From Candidatus Loosdrechtia aerotolerans (GTDB taxonomy: Bacteria > Planctomycetota > Brocadiia > Brocadiales > Brocadiaceae), in assembly GCA_021646405.1 (NCBI GenBank), contig SOER01000005.1:62001-126000 (forward strand): 64,000 bases of DNA, written 5' to 3'. This document shows, piece after piece, positions 27,591 to 37,255 of the stretch (position 1 is the stretch's first letter; the number at the start of each line of letters is the position of its first letter). Both the position numbers and the translations under genes were made by a program. The notes beneath the pieces were generated by a model that had not been told where the DNA came from, did no database searches, and saw only the letters and a list, made by a program, of their open reading frames with translations.

Positions 27591-28562
27591 GTGGAAACTG
27601 TGGGTATATTCGGCTCAATTAAAGAATATATGGATGAGGTTGAGGCCCGATTCTATCAAGAACTGCAACCTGAAAACAATTCATTAGCAGAACTTATCTC
27701 ACATATCAGCAAATATAAAGGGAAAAGGCTGCGTCCTGCTCTGGTTCTCTTATCAGGGAAATGTATCGGTGAAATACTACCTCAGCATATAGATCTTGCC
27801 GTTGTGGTAGAAATGGTACATACTGCTACCCTTGTCCATGATGATATTATTGATGAGGCCACGATGAGGAGGCATGTTGAAAGTGTTAATTCAAGGTGGG
27901 GAAGAGAGATATCTATCTTATTTGGTGATTATTTATTTTCCAGAGGATTTACGATACTTTCAGCACTCGATTCTCAGGTTGCAACCCTCCTGCTTTCACA
28001 AACCGTCAATGTGATGAGTGAAGGAGAAATAATCCAACTTCAAAGGCGATATGATATTGAGTTGAGCGAGAACGATTATTTTGATATCATTGAAAGGAAA
28101 ACAGCCTCCCTCTGTGCTACGAGCTGTCGTTTGGGAGCGACGTTTGCGGGGGCAAACCGAAAGGTATCAGACCTGTTATACGCGTATGGTTTAAAGATCG
28201 GAATTGCCTTTCAAATTGTAGATGATTGCCTTGATGTAATGGGGACAGAGGAAGAAATAGGAAAATCATTAAATACTGATATCCTGAAGGGAAAACTCAC
28301 CCTGCCCCTGATCCGACTTGTTAATCAACTTTCCAAAAACAAGCTTGAAAATGCGCGTGATTTGATTTTTCAGCATGATGTGAAGGAAACGAAGAGTGCT
28401 ATTATTGAATTATTAACCGAACACGATGCAGTTGAATATGCCCTCAATACAGCGAGGGGTTACGTAAAGCAGGCACAGGAAGAGATAGCACCCCTTCCTG
28501 CCTCAAAATATAAAACCGCTCTCATGGATTTAGCTGATTGTATCGTTACAAGACGTAAATAA
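27591..28562 (+). CDS. Polyprenyl diphosphate synthase (octaprenyl/solanesyl type)
   Basis: Trans-prenyltransferase that elongates farnesyl or geranylgeranyl diphosphate to make the side chain of quinones. First Asp-rich motif LVHDDIIDEATMRRH and second FQIVDDCLDVMG are visible. The GTG start at 27591 follows AAGGAG by 9 nt. Length 323 is standard for IspB/HepT-like enzymes. Chain length cannot be inferred reliably. The tatA gene follows 19 bp downstream. Confidence 0.92.
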   Translation: METVGIFGSIKEYMDEVEARFYQELQPENNSLAELISHISKYKGKRLRPALVLLSGKCIGEILPQHIDLAVVVEMVHTATLVHDDIIDEATMRRHVESVNSRWGREISILFGDYLFSRGFTILSALDSQVATLLLSQTVNVMSEGEIIQLQRRYDIELSENDYFDIIERKTASLCATSCRLGATFAGANRKVSDLLYAYGLKIGIAFQIVDDCLDVMGTEEEIGKSLNTDILKGKLTLPLIRLVNQLSKNKLENARDLIFQHDVKETKSAIIELLTEHDAVEYALNTARGYVKQAQEEIAPLPASKYKTALMDLADCIVTRRK

Positions 28563-28581
28563 AAGATAGGAGTATGAATAT

Positions 28582-28791
28582 ATGTTTTCTATGCCTGGTG
28601 GTTGGGAATGGATCATAATCGGTGGTATTGTTTTCATTGTATTTGGGAAAAGACTACCGAACGTAATGAGATCGGTAGGAAAGAGTGTGGCAAGTTTTAA
28701 ACAGGGTTTTAAGGGTGTCGAAGAAGAGATCAAAGAGGTGAAAGAAATAAAAAGTGATATCGATAGTATCACAAAAATAAAATTAAGTTAA
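28582..28791 (+). CDS. tatA: Sec-independent translocase subunit TatA/E
   Basis: 69 residues: one N-terminal membrane helix (WEWIIIGGIVFIVFG), the KRLP hinge, and an amphipathic basic helix (RSVGKSVASFKQGFKG) with an acidic tail. It exports folded twin-arginine substrates. No tatB or tatC is adjacent. Cotranscribed with the prenyl synthase gene. Confidence 0.9.
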   Translation: MFSMPGGWEWIIIGGIVFIVFGKRLPNVMRSVGKSVASFKQGFKGVEEEIKEVKEIKSDIDSITKIKLS

Positions 28792-28806
28792 AATGCCCAT
28801 TTTCTT

Positions 28807-29610
28807 TTAACTTTTAATGTCTAATAAGTTAAACTTCATACCATCGCTGGCAGCAATGATTTTTAATCCGGTCTCTTTTGATAGCTCGTCAGCAATCACG
28901 TGTGGATGTGCTTTGACCATAGTCATACCAAAATGATTGAGAATTGTTACCCTGGGCTTCAGAGACATTACAATCTCCTTCACGTCCCGAATACTCAAAT
29001 GATATAACCATTTTTGCGTATCCTTATCTACCGTATAACGAACTACATTAACAACCAAAACATCCCCTTTATAATATTTCAATAAATCCGGGAAATAACG
29101 AGTATCAACAATGACTGAAATGGTATACTTTGGAGTGAAAAAATTTATGCCATACGTCTCACTTGGGTGCTGGTGTCTCAAAGGGGTTTTAAAAGAAACA
29201 GTATCCGACAGACTATACATTCCCCCTTCTTTCATAATTTCTATCCCTGCAATGTAGTCTCTTACATACTTAAATACAACCGGATCCTCTGTGAGCGCAT
29301 CTTCAGGGGTGTAAAGAACCCCTCGTTTTTTATATCCTCCTTCAGTCATAGCTTCAATCATCACATTCACATCTGCAGCATGATCAAGGTGTCTGTGGGT
29401 AAGAATAATGGCATCCAGTTTCATAGGGTCCATTTTTGGCCTGCTGGAAATGCACCGGACTAAACAACCGGGACCAGGATCCACCAGGACATTAAAACCA
29501 TCTAAAGAAAACCACATCCCTCCTGAGGCACGCAGTTGTTTCGACACAACAATCCGGGCCCCGGCCGTGCCGAGGAACTTTATAAAATCAGTTTCTGTAG
29601 TATTCTTCAT
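28807..29610 (-). CDS. Metallo-beta-lactamase fold hydrolase
   Basis: A 267-residue MBL-fold protein. The metal-binding signature reads LTHRHLDHAAD (HxHxDH with Arg), with further ligand candidates in VIVDTRYF and NHFGMTM. Resembles stand-alone RNase Z/PhnP-like hydrolases. Convergent with tatA. Substrate unknown. Confidence 0.8.
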   Translation of the reverse strand: MKNTTETDFIKFLGTAGARIVVSKQLRASGGMWFSLDGFNVLVDPGPGCLVRCISSRPKMDPMKLDAIILTHRHLDHAADVNVMIEAMTEGGYKKRGVLYTPEDALTEDPVVFKYVRDYIAGIEIMKEGGMYSLSDTVSFKTPLRHQHPSETYGINFFTPKYTISVIVDTRYFPDLLKYYKGDVLVVNVVRYTVDKDTQKWLYHLSIRDVKEIVMSLKPRVTILNHFGMTMVKAHPHVIADELSKETGLKIIAASDGMKFNLLDIKS

Positions 29611-29907
29611 GCAAAAGATAATACCATGAATTTTTCAAACAGAGAAACAGAAAAACAGGATATTGATTATTTTTTCAACATATTTGCCTTTACAAGCGAC
29701 TTGATTAACTGTATATATGTAATTTTAAAATTCCTTAATATCGATGTTAAGTTCCGGAAGAGCAGTATATGCGGTACATAAGGTATGGGACGAAGTTAAC
29801 ATATCGCGCTCCTCCGGAGTTCTGTTCTCATATTTCGTTTTCACGATTGTAGTTTACCCCTACGGGGTTATTTTTCAAAAACCCTTTAAACAATAAAGAA
29901 AGGACCT
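29611..29907. other. Intergenic region with a short repeat
   Basis: No gene is supported. The segment 29810-29885 holds GCTCCTCCGGAG and CCCCTACGGGGTTATTTTT units that recur at 36664-36832, so it is a dispersed small palindromic repeat. Confidence 0.6.
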
Positions 29908-30435
29908 ATGAATTTCAAAGGACACATTACCGGTGGAATCGTCAGTGGAACGATCCTTGCATCTGCAACATTTCTCCTGAAAGACTTTTTTGGGGGGGCT
30001 GACCCTCTTCAATCCGTATTATCAATCTTCGGGATAACCGTTTTTTTCAGCCTTTTTCCAGATGTTGATATAGGTTCGGTACTGCAACGGTGGTTTTATA
30101 GGGCAATATTCATCATCTTATTATATCTTGGATACCAAAAACAGTATGAACTTGCAACCCTCATAGCAATTATCGCCCTTACTCCGATATTGCATCATCA
30201 TCGGGGATGGACGCATAGTTATATCGCGGCGTTTTTCGTGCCTGTATCTTTAGCATGTCTGTACGAGTATATTCTTATAAAAGATCACCAATCATATACC
30301 TGGTCAACAAGACAAATTTACGGGTATATGCAGGATCACATGTGGGTGATCATTGCCTGTATTTTTGGCTGGTGTACCCATTTACTTCTGGACTCCCAAA
30401 TACCATTCTTTAAAAATGACAGAGGACACCAGTAG
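29908..30435 (+). CDS. YdjM/DUF457 family membrane-bound metal-dependent hydrolase
   Basis: 175 residues with several membrane helices. The family's His/Asp pattern is present: FKGHITGG at the N-terminus, FSLFPDVDIGS, HHHRGWTHSY and CTHLLLDS. YdjM of E. coli is LexA-regulated, but no LexA box was recognised here. AAAGGA precedes the ATG. Biochemical role of the family is unclear. Confidence 0.82.
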   Translation: MNFKGHITGGIVSGTILASATFLLKDFFGGADPLQSVLSIFGITVFFSLFPDVDIGSVLQRWFYRAIFIILLYLGYQKQYELATLIAIIALTPILHHHRGWTHSYIAAFFVPVSLACLYEYILIKDHQSYTWSTRQIYGYMQDHMWVIIACIFGWCTHLLLDSQIPFFKNDRGHQ

Positions 30436-30451
30436 GAAAATCAAAAAATAC

Positions 30452-30481
30452 TTGACGCTGCTTCCCTCATGCTATTATTAT
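30452..30481 (+). promoter_or_regulatory. Promoter for nikR
   Basis: TTGACG (30452-30457), 18-bp spacer, TATTAT (30476-30481), 33 bp before the nikR start codon. Confidence 0.6.
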
Positions 30482-30513
30482 AAAGAAAGTAACACAAGGA
30501 AGAAAGGAATACT

Positions 30514-30930
30514 ATGTCAGATTTGGTAAGATTTGGTATCTCTCTGGAAAAGGAATTGCTCGAGAGGTTTGACAGGCATATTAAAGGAAAAAAATACACC
30601 AACCGGTCTGAGGCTATACGTGACCTGATTCGGGATGATCTGGTTAAAAGAGAGTGGCTCGAGGATAAAGAGGTTACAGGATCAATTACCCTCGTGTACA
30701 ATCATCACAAAAGAGAGCTAACCAATTTCCTTATCGATATCCAGCATGATTATCATACTATCATCCTTTCTACTCAACACATTCATTTAGATGAAGATAA
30801 TTGTCTGGAGATAATTGTAATAAAGGGCAAACCCCAGGAGATTGAAGGGTTATACAGCAAGCTAAAATCGGCAAAAGGTGTAAAACATGGTGGACTTGCA
30901 ATGACAACGACAGGGAAAGAGATTGTTTAA
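30514..30930 (+). CDS. nikR: Nickel-responsive regulator NikR
   Basis: Ribbon-helix-helix repressor with a C-terminal ACT-like nickel-binding domain. N-terminal VRFGISLEKELLERFD and SEAIRDLIRDDL form the RHH; the nickel ligands appear in QHIHLDEDNCLE together with the upstream His in NHHKRELT. Length 138 matches the family. No GTATGA-N16-TCATAC operator was recognised nearby. The following gene encodes a His-rich secreted protein, possibly part of metal homeostasis. Confidence 0.93.
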   Translation: MSDLVRFGISLEKELLERFDRHIKGKKYTNRSEAIRDLIRDDLVKREWLEDKEVTGSITLVYNHHKRELTNFLIDIQHDYHTIILSTQHIHLDEDNCLEIIVIKGKPQEIEGLYSKLKSAKGVKHGGLAMTTTGKEIV

Positions 30931-31109
30931 TGCATGCCTCTTTCAAGAGAAAAAGATGCTTAATATATTTTTTCTATAAGTAGCACGAATATAATTATTA
31001 TAACATGCAGCGATATTATAATTTTCAACATGATAAAGCTGAACATCGCTAAGACAGGTAAATACAAAAAGGAAAAAATTTCACCATTTACATTGAAAAG
31101 GAGTTATCT

Positions 31110-31658
31110 ATGATAAAAAGTATTATTATAAAGTGCGGTATATTTCTCCTGCTTTTCTCCTGCTGTTACACGCATGGCATCTCTGCCCATGAGAGTCATA
31201 GTCATTCCCATGATACCCTAATAACCATTGGTAAAAAAACGTTTATTCACCTTAAATCGGCCTTATCTGTTTATCAGGATATCTATGATCAATTAGTAAA
31301 AAAAGATTTCAACAGAATAACGGACTTAGCTGAAGGATTATCTGAGGCCGCACAGCAGGCTATTCGAACCGAACCTGAGGGTCCTGGCCGTCACATGATG
31401 GAACATGTCCTTGACGGGGCAACAGGTTTACAGAAAGCAAAGGGCATGCAAGAAGCACAAGAGGCCTTTGCCTCAGTTACCGATGCTCTTTCCCCTTTTT
31501 TTACATCATGGCCTAACCAGTTAAAACGGAACAAATTGAAATTATGCCGCTGCAAGAATAAACACTGCTGGCTCCAGCCGCAGTATAGTCCCCTGGTATG
31601 CCCCTACTCTTCGGCCCAATCATCGGCCTGTTTAGATATAGAAGTGAAACACGAATAG
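31110..31658 (+). CDS. His-rich putative lipoprotein, DUF3347-like
   Basis: A signal sequence ends LLFSCC, which could be a lipobox, followed by a His-rich stretch (HESHSHSHD). The middle is helical. The end has CRCKNKHCWLQ and VCPYSS, Cys-rich and reminiscent of DUF3347 metal-binding proteins, but the match is weak. AAGGAG lies 7 nt before the ATG. Position next to nikR suggests a metal-binding function, which is inference. Confidence 0.55.
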   Translation: MIKSIIIKCGIFLLLFSCCYTHGISAHESHSHSHDTLITIGKKTFIHLKSALSVYQDIYDQLVKKDFNRITDLAEGLSEAAQQAIRTEPEGPGRHMMEHVLDGATGLQKAKGMQEAQEAFASVTDALSPFFTSWPNQLKRNKLKLCRCKNKHCWLQPQYSPLVCPYSSAQSSACLDIEVKHE

Positions 31659-31796
31659 AAAATTTTCTTCCTTAGAGCGTGTTATTCACTTTGAAATACC
31701 ACCTCAGCAAATCTTCTGAGCATGAGTATGGCGAAAGCAGGGAAATGAAGGCCAGATGTAACTTTATCTCTTCGATTTTCCAAAGGGGAGTATCTG

Positions 31797-33098
31797 TTAA
31801 AAGTTATACCCTACACTTCCAATAAAAGTCCTGTCTTCTTTCTCATTTCCCTCAGCCGGCGTGTTGTCATACTGGTCGAGGAATTCCAGACTCAATGCAA
31901 TGGCATTTGTTAAATTGTGTCTGATACCCAAGCCAGAATCCACACGCCAGTCATCACTATTTTCAACGCTTTGTGTATATTCTGATTTAGCATAGAGCTT
32001 TGTATCACTCCGTATGACCCAATCCACATATTGACCAACCCTTACGCCGAAATAGTCATCCGTTATTCCACCATGGAATCTCTCATACGTATATGCAGGT
32101 CCGGCTTCTGCTCTGTATCTTAACCACTCTTTATCGATAACCCGATAACCAGCGCCTGGTGATGAGATAAACCGATAATTTAAATCTTCGATCTCGTCAT
32201 GCTCAAAGTACTGGTTAAAAAATGAGTAAAATCTGGGGGTATGTTTGTATTCATATTTTCCGGTAGCTTTTTGCTCATTGATCGTCTCCACGTCTTCATC
32301 AGTAACTTTGTCTGTTACGGTCTCATATAAAGCAATCGCGTCAAAGTATATATTATCCGTCGCTCTTTCGTTAGCATAGCTTCCCTTTAGATGGACTGTT
32401 GTTGACTCTGTGTTTCCATCTTTCACGCTGATACCTGCATCAAAATTTCCTCTCCATGCCTTTAGTAATGCAGCCTCTGTTTCTTCCCCGGCCTGAGCAA
32501 TTTCTTCAACATTGGCAGTTGTTGCCTGCGCTGTACTACTTTCTGCTTCCGGTGTGTTAACCTCTAAAGGCTGAACCTCTTCCTTGCTGATAACAGACGG
32601 TGCATTATCGGGAACCGTCTGCTGTACCACCACTGCTTCTTCAGCAGCGATTTTCGTTGTTTCAATCCCCATATCAAATAAAGTTAATGTATCCGTCTTA
32701 GTATGAACGGCTTCTTTTATAGAAAAATTTTCTGGCTTAGGTATCCTGAGAAAAGAAACTTTCTTCCCACCTTCGTGGTCTACAATAATAATCTCTTTTC
32801 CTCCGGAAATAAGGTTTACATCGTCTAACAGAATATCACTTACCGTATCATCTGTTTTCCGAAAAGAAATGAATTCTCCGTTAACATTCACTATCTCTCC
32901 CTCAAAGACGGTACCATCAATCATTCTTATCTCATCTGCATATGCCGTCCCTATAAGATATACCCACGTTGCTAAAAAGGCCATTAGCGACACTATACAA
33001 AAACTTTTTTTGGAATAAATCTTTAAACTTTTACCCTTTGGTTTTCGTAAACGGTAAACATTTTGCCTACTACTTACTATACAATACATCCTGTTCAT
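31797..33098 (-). CDS. DUF481 outer-membrane beta-barrel protein
   Basis: Signal peptide ending TAYADEIR; then a small SH3-like domain (MIDGTVFEGEIVNVNGEFIS), a low-complexity linker rich in Glu/Ala/Thr, and from about residue 215 a DUF481 barrel (WRGNFDAGISVKDGNTEST ... FIGSVGYNF) ending in Phe, as outer membrane proteins do. The ATG at 33098 is preceded by GAAAGGAAA and is preferred to the one at 33116. About 433 residues. Role unknown. Confidence 0.85.
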   Translation of the reverse strand: MNRMYCIVSSRQNVYRLRKPKGKSLKIYSKKSFCIVSLMAFLATWVYLIGTAYADEIRMIDGTVFEGEIVNVNGEFISFRKTDDTVSDILLDDVNLISGGKEIIIVDHEGGKKVSFLRIPKPENFSIKEAVHTKTDTLTLFDMGIETTKIAAEEAVVVQQTVPDNAPSVISKEEVQPLEVNTPEAESSTAQATTANVEEIAQAGEETEAALLKAWRGNFDAGISVKDGNTESTTVHLKGSYANERATDNIYFDAIALYETVTDKVTDEDVETINEQKATGKYEYKHTPRFYSFFNQYFEHDEIEDLNYRFISSPGAGYRVIDKEWLRYRAEAGPAYTYERFHGGITDDYFGVRVGQYVDWVIRSDTKLYAKSEYTQSVENSDDWRVDSGLGIRHNLTNAIALSLEFLDQYDNTPAEGNEKEDRTFIGSVGYNF

Positions 33099-33136
33099 CA
33101 ATGTTTCCTTTCTCATCTAATGTAACATAAAATAGA

Positions 33137-33505
33137 TCAGCGCGGTCTCTTCCCGGACTGCAAAAGCAGGTATTCTCTTAGCGCAACCGCCTGATTATAT
33201 TCCACATCACGGGCTGAGAATAACAGCGTCAGCCGTCCTTTCGCCGCTTCATCAAGGAGCTTCTTCATAATCTGTGGCTTAGCGTCGAGTTCCAAAAAGT
33301 AACGACTCTTGAATACCTCCCATTTTGACTTGTCGTGACCAAACCACTTTCGCAAGGCTGTACTCGGTGCCACATCCTTCAACCACAAATCGGCCTGTAC
33401 ACGCTCCTTTGTCATTCCACGAGGCCACACCCGGTCCACAAGAACACGAAAACCATCGTGCGGATTGGCCGGTTCATAAACGCGTTTCGCATGAATATCC
33501 AGCAT
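33137..33505 (-). CDS. DUF488 family protein (YeaO-like)
   Basis: 122 residues with RVYEPANPHDGFRVLVDRVW, PRGMTKERV and LLFSARDVEYNQA, all conserved in DUF488. Function not established. Lies 20 bp upstream of the DUF481 gene on the same strand. Confidence 0.85.
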   Translation of the reverse strand: MLDIHAKRVYEPANPHDGFRVLVDRVWPRGMTKERVQADLWLKDVAPSTALRKWFGHDKSKWEVFKSRYFLELDAKPQIMKKLLDEAAKGRLTLLFSARDVEYNQAVALREYLLLQSGKRPR

Positions 33506-33872
33506 AATGTATTTTTGTTTGAATGGGTAATCCTCCTTCGCTGTATGACTTTAGAGCCTGCTCAAAGGCTAGCCGTATAAATGTCCTGTATTTTCTCTGT
33601 TCCTATTATAGCGAATTCTCAATTCTCTTTCACTTTAAATCTTCAGCAACAGAAAGAACCCATGACAAGACTTTTACGTGAGGAATACTCCGGTGTGTAT
33701 TATTATATTTATGTTATTAACCGGGAAAATGGCCAGTTAAAAAACATATTTTATATTTGTAAGGAAGTTATGAAAGGAAGTATCCTATGATTCAATTGAA
33801 TCCAAAATGAGGAGAAACAGGATATATGAGATATCTGTCTTGCTTATCCCATCTACCCTGTTTCACAAAAGA
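33506..33872. other. Intergenic region with a RAYT N-terminal trace
   Basis: No intact gene. At 33661-33740 the plus strand reads MTRLLREEYSGVYYY...VINREN, a degenerate start of a REP-associated tyrosine transposase (MARPLR.EY.G..YHV.NRG type), with an insertion that breaks it. A similar trace is at 36574-36640. Confidence 0.55.
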
Positions 33873-36272
33873 TTACGGCGCAGAAAGGTTGCGATCAAGC
33901 TTTGAGATAAAGGCATTAGCATCACCATTCAAAGAGGTATCAAAGGCATCTTCCGTTGTAGGAAAGTCTGATGACAAAGTAATACCAGTCACATAGACAT
34001 TCTTATCGCCATCCAGGGCTATAGAATAACCATGATCGTGACCATTTCCTCCCAAAAAGGTAGATGCACGTAGTTTTGTTAAATACTTATTGAGTTTTGA
34101 TACAAAGGCATCAGAATCACCATTCAAAGAGGTATCAAAAGCGCCTTCCGTTGTGGGAAAGTCTGATGACCGAGTCCTGCCAGTTACATAAACATTCTTA
34201 TCGCTGTCCAGGGCTATAGAAACCTGATCTTCAATTTCTCCCAAAAAGGTAGATGCACGTAGTTTTGTCAAATACTTGTTGAGTTTTGATACGAAGGCAT
34301 CTCCGCCATTAAAAGAGGTATCAAAGGCACCTTCTGTTGTGGGAAAGTCTGATGACTGAGTCCTGCCAGTCACATAGACATTCTTATCGCTACCCAGGGC
34401 TAGAGACTGACCATAATCATCGCTTTCTCCTCCCAAAAAGGTAGATCCCCGTAGTTTTGTTAAATACTTGTTGAGCTTTAATACGAAGACATCAGAACCA
34501 CCATTAAAAGAGGTATCAAAGGCATCTTCCGTTGTAGGAAAGTCTGATGACTGAGTCCTGCCAGTCACATAGACATTCTTATCGCCATCCAGGGCTATAG
34601 AATAACCATGGTCGTAATCATTTCCTCCCAAAAAGGTAGATGCACGTAGTTTTGTCAAATCTCTTTTTAACTTTGATACGAAGGCATCATAAAGACCGCC
34701 ATTAAAAGAGGTATCAAAAGCGCCTTCCGTTGTAGGAAAGTCTGATGACCGAGTCTCGCCAATCACATAGACATTCCTATCGCCATCCAGGGCTATAGAA
34801 TAACCAAGATCGTAATCATTTCCTCCCAAAAAGGTAGATGCACGTAGTTTTGTTAAATCACTATTGAGCTTTGACACGAAAGCATCAGAACGACTATTCA
34901 AAGAGGTATCAAAAGCGCCTTTCGTTGTGGGAAAGTCTGATGACGAAGTATGACCAGTCACATAGACATTCCCATCGCGATCCAGAGCCAGAGAATAGCC
35001 CCTATCAAAGCTTCCTCCCCCCAAATAGGTAGATGCACGAAGTTTTGTCAAATCACTGTTGAGTTTCGATACAAAGATATCAGAGATATCATCATCATCT
35101 CCAAAATTATAAGAGGTATCAAAGGCACCCTCTGTTGTGGGAAAATCGAGTGACTCAGTAGAACCAGTCACATAGACATTCCCATCGCGATCCAGAGCCA
35201 GAGAATAGCCCCTATCATAGCTTCCTCCTCCCAGATAGGTAGATGCAAAGAGTGGGTCTATAACGAGTTCCCGTGCTTTATCATAACTTGCGACCTTGAA
35301 ACCATAAACGAGTTGAGGAGTTCCGGGTTTGAAGTCGGAAGTCTTTGATTTTGAATTTCGGATCTCAGATTTCGGAATTGAGAAGCTCTGTTCTGTGTTC
35401 TGACTTCTGTCTTCCGTCTCCTGAATCCGGTATTCAACAGCTACTTCCACCTTCTTTCCATCTATTTCCTGATAGGCTACAGGTTTTGTGAAGGTAACGG
35501 TTCCTAAAACCGTTTCTGCCTCTAGCTGTCCTTCTTTATTCACTCGTAAAGCATTTGCACCGCTGAGCTTTACCTGTATTATCCCCGGATCTGTATCAGG
35601 GCTGATGTAAAAGAGCTTCTCCACGTTGTTTCCATACGCCTTTAATTTTAGGTCTATACCCTTATAGATCTCTCCAAGGTTAACAATCTCATACGTCAGG
35701 ATAGTGCTCTTCCACTGTGACGGGTCGTTCCCTTTAAAGTAATTTACCTCGGTTACCGACTTCTCTTCCCCTTCTATTGTATTAATCCTTCCCTGTACGA
35801 TCTCCTCTTTCAGCACCACCCTCTTTGCCCGTATCTCATGCTGTGCATTATTCTTTCCTAAAAGAGGTACTACGGTATTGCCCAGTACCAGAGAAGGGGT
35901 ATATGTCTCCGGATTCCCCTGTATTATATATCTTTTTAAATAGAGGTTTACAGGACTGTTAACGGTATGAAAATCTTTTATGGAAGCACATAAGTGTTCG
36001 CCCCTGCCTTTTCCATTGTCAATCTTTGGCAGGGAATAGACAATCTCCCCGTCTTTCGTTACAAAGACCTTCCCTCCAAAGGTGTTGGCGTAGAATTTTA
36101 CCCTTTCATCCACCTGACCTTCGTTGCTTATGAAAGGCATCTGGAGTTTCTGTATCTTCCCGGATATCTCTGTCTTTGATGGTTTGCCTATACCCTCCGT
36201 ATCGGCCAGAAGCGATTTGGATAAAGACATGGTTGACAAAAGAACTGCTGGTATTACAAAAGCCCTTTTCAT
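33873..36272 (-). CDS. Secreted SBBP seven-repeat beta-propeller protein
   Basis: Start ATG at 36272 (MKRAFVIPAVLLSTMSLSKS, a signal peptide) is preceded by GGGAGG. Residues about 30-370 are an N-terminal module common to SBBP proteins (FISNEGQVDERVKFYANTF, KGIDLKLKAYGNNVEKLFY). Then come seven repeats of about 65-70 residues, each with ST(Y/F)LGG, D.NVYVTG, DFPTTEGAFDTS and FVSKLN, matching a seven-bladed propeller; the sixth is shorter (STFLGEIEDQ). A repeat-derived insert at about residues 300-325 (EDRSQNTEQS, SEIRNSKSK) lies in frame before the propeller. Probably cell-surface; role unknown. Confidence 0.88.
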   Translation of the reverse strand: MKRAFVIPAVLLSTMSLSKSLLADTEGIGKPSKTEISGKIQKLQMPFISNEGQVDERVKFYANTFGGKVFVTKDGEIVYSLPKIDNGKGRGEHLCASIKDFHTVNSPVNLYLKRYIIQGNPETYTPSLVLGNTVVPLLGKNNAQHEIRAKRVVLKEEIVQGRINTIEGEEKSVTEVNYFKGNDPSQWKSTILTYEIVNLGEIYKGIDLKLKAYGNNVEKLFYISPDTDPGIIQVKLSGANALRVNKEGQLEAETVLGTVTFTKPVAYQEIDGKKVEVAVEYRIQETEDRSQNTEQSFSIPKSEIRNSKSKTSDFKPGTPQLVYGFKVASYDKARELVIDPLFASTYLGGGSYDRGYSLALDRDGNVYVTGSTESLDFPTTEGAFDTSYNFGDDDDISDIFVSKLNSDLTKLRASTYLGGGSFDRGYSLALDRDGNVYVTGHTSSSDFPTTKGAFDTSLNSRSDAFVSKLNSDLTKLRASTFLGGNDYDLGYSIALDGDRNVYVIGETRSSDFPTTEGAFDTSFNGGLYDAFVSKLKRDLTKLRASTFLGGNDYDHGYSIALDGDKNVYVTGRTQSSDFPTTEDAFDTSFNGGSDVFVLKLNKYLTKLRGSTFLGGESDDYGQSLALGSDKNVYVTGRTQSSDFPTTEGAFDTSFNGGDAFVSKLNKYLTKLRASTFLGEIEDQVSIALDSDKNVYVTGRTRSSDFPTTEGAFDTSLNGDSDAFVSKLNKYLTKLRASTFLGGNGHDHGYSIALDGDKNVYVTGITLSSDFPTTEDAFDTSLNGDANAFISKLDRNLSAP

Positions 36273-36850
36273 CTTTACATCCCTCCCTTTCTGCATTTGC
36301 CTTGCTGCAAAACGATAATTTTTGAAAAAATATCTTCTGCATAAGGCTATCTTGCTCCTGAAGTGTCAATTATACGTGTCAGTGTCAGTTATATGTGTCA
36401 GTGTCTGCTACTTATACTGATACTGTCCATTGTTACAAGGCCCTGCACTTTACGTCCCAACATCGCTAAGGATTTGCCTTTATCGTTCTGTTTTTGTATC
36501 GTTATCTTGAATGGAGAAATTACGTAGTTTACTATATGGCAAAACAAATACCAGTAAATATGAGAATGAAAAATCCTGGCAAGACCTTTCCATGTGGAAT
36601 ATTCCGGTGCATATTATTGTGTTATTAATCGGAAAGAATGGCCGGTTTTGAAAAAAACCTGAAAAGCTCCGTTAGGAGCGGTATGTTAATAGAAAAACAA
36701 TTTGTACCATTATCAAGCTCCGGAGGAGCGGCATAGAAGGCAGGCAATTCATATGCCGCACCTCTGGAGCTTATCCTCATATTTTCGTTTTATCTATTAA
36801 TATTTCACCCCTACGGAGTTATTTTTCAAAAACGAAAGCAACATTGCCCC
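36273..36850. other. Repeat-rich intergenic region
   Basis: Contains a tandem repeat at 36362-36405 (two and a third units of the type GTGTCAGTTATATGTGTCA), a RAYT N-terminal trace at 36574-36640 (ARPFHVEYSGAYYCVINRKE), and GCTCC/GGAGC palindromic repeats at 36664-36832 related to those at 29810-29885. No gene is supported. Confidence 0.65.
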
Positions 36851-37204
36851 CTATCCTCTTATGACGAGGCGAAAGATGAGTTCAAGGCCAAAGATAGTTG
36901 CCAATAAGACTGTGCACAGTATTGCATACTCCAGCAACCTCTTATCTCTTTTTTTCCTGAAGCGGGAGGTATAAACCAAGGCCATAATTGCAAGGATCGT
37001 TGAAAACACCTCAACGGTAGCAGATTCAACAGTACCTCCAATTCTCGCATACCGTCTGGCCAGTATCTCTAATAAGTCAAAGCCAAGACAAACATACAGG
37101 GCTATTACAGCAGGCTTAACGGACTTGTCAGGCCTTGCCTTCAGAAGCAATACAAGGGCCACACAGGCTGCCGTGAACGCGAATAACTCAAAAATCGATT
37201 CCAT
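36851..37204 (-). CDS. Small membrane protein, unknown
   Basis: 117 residues with about three membrane helices (FAFTAACVALVLLL, IALYVCLGFDLLEIL, YAILCTVLLATIFGLELIF). AAGGAAA precedes the ATG. It lies 50 bp downstream of yhaN on the same strand and may be the last gene of the yhaO-yhaN operon. No family recognised. Confidence 0.6.
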   Translation of the reverse strand: MESIFELFAFTAACVALVLLLKARPDKSVKPAVIALYVCLGFDLLEILARRYARIGGTVESATVEVFSTILAIMALVYTSRFRKKRDKRLLEYAILCTVLLATIFGLELIFRLVIRG

Positions 37205-37255
37205 GTTATATTTCCTTTTTGTGTAGGAATTTTCTCAAAGTGTGCAATCGAACCC

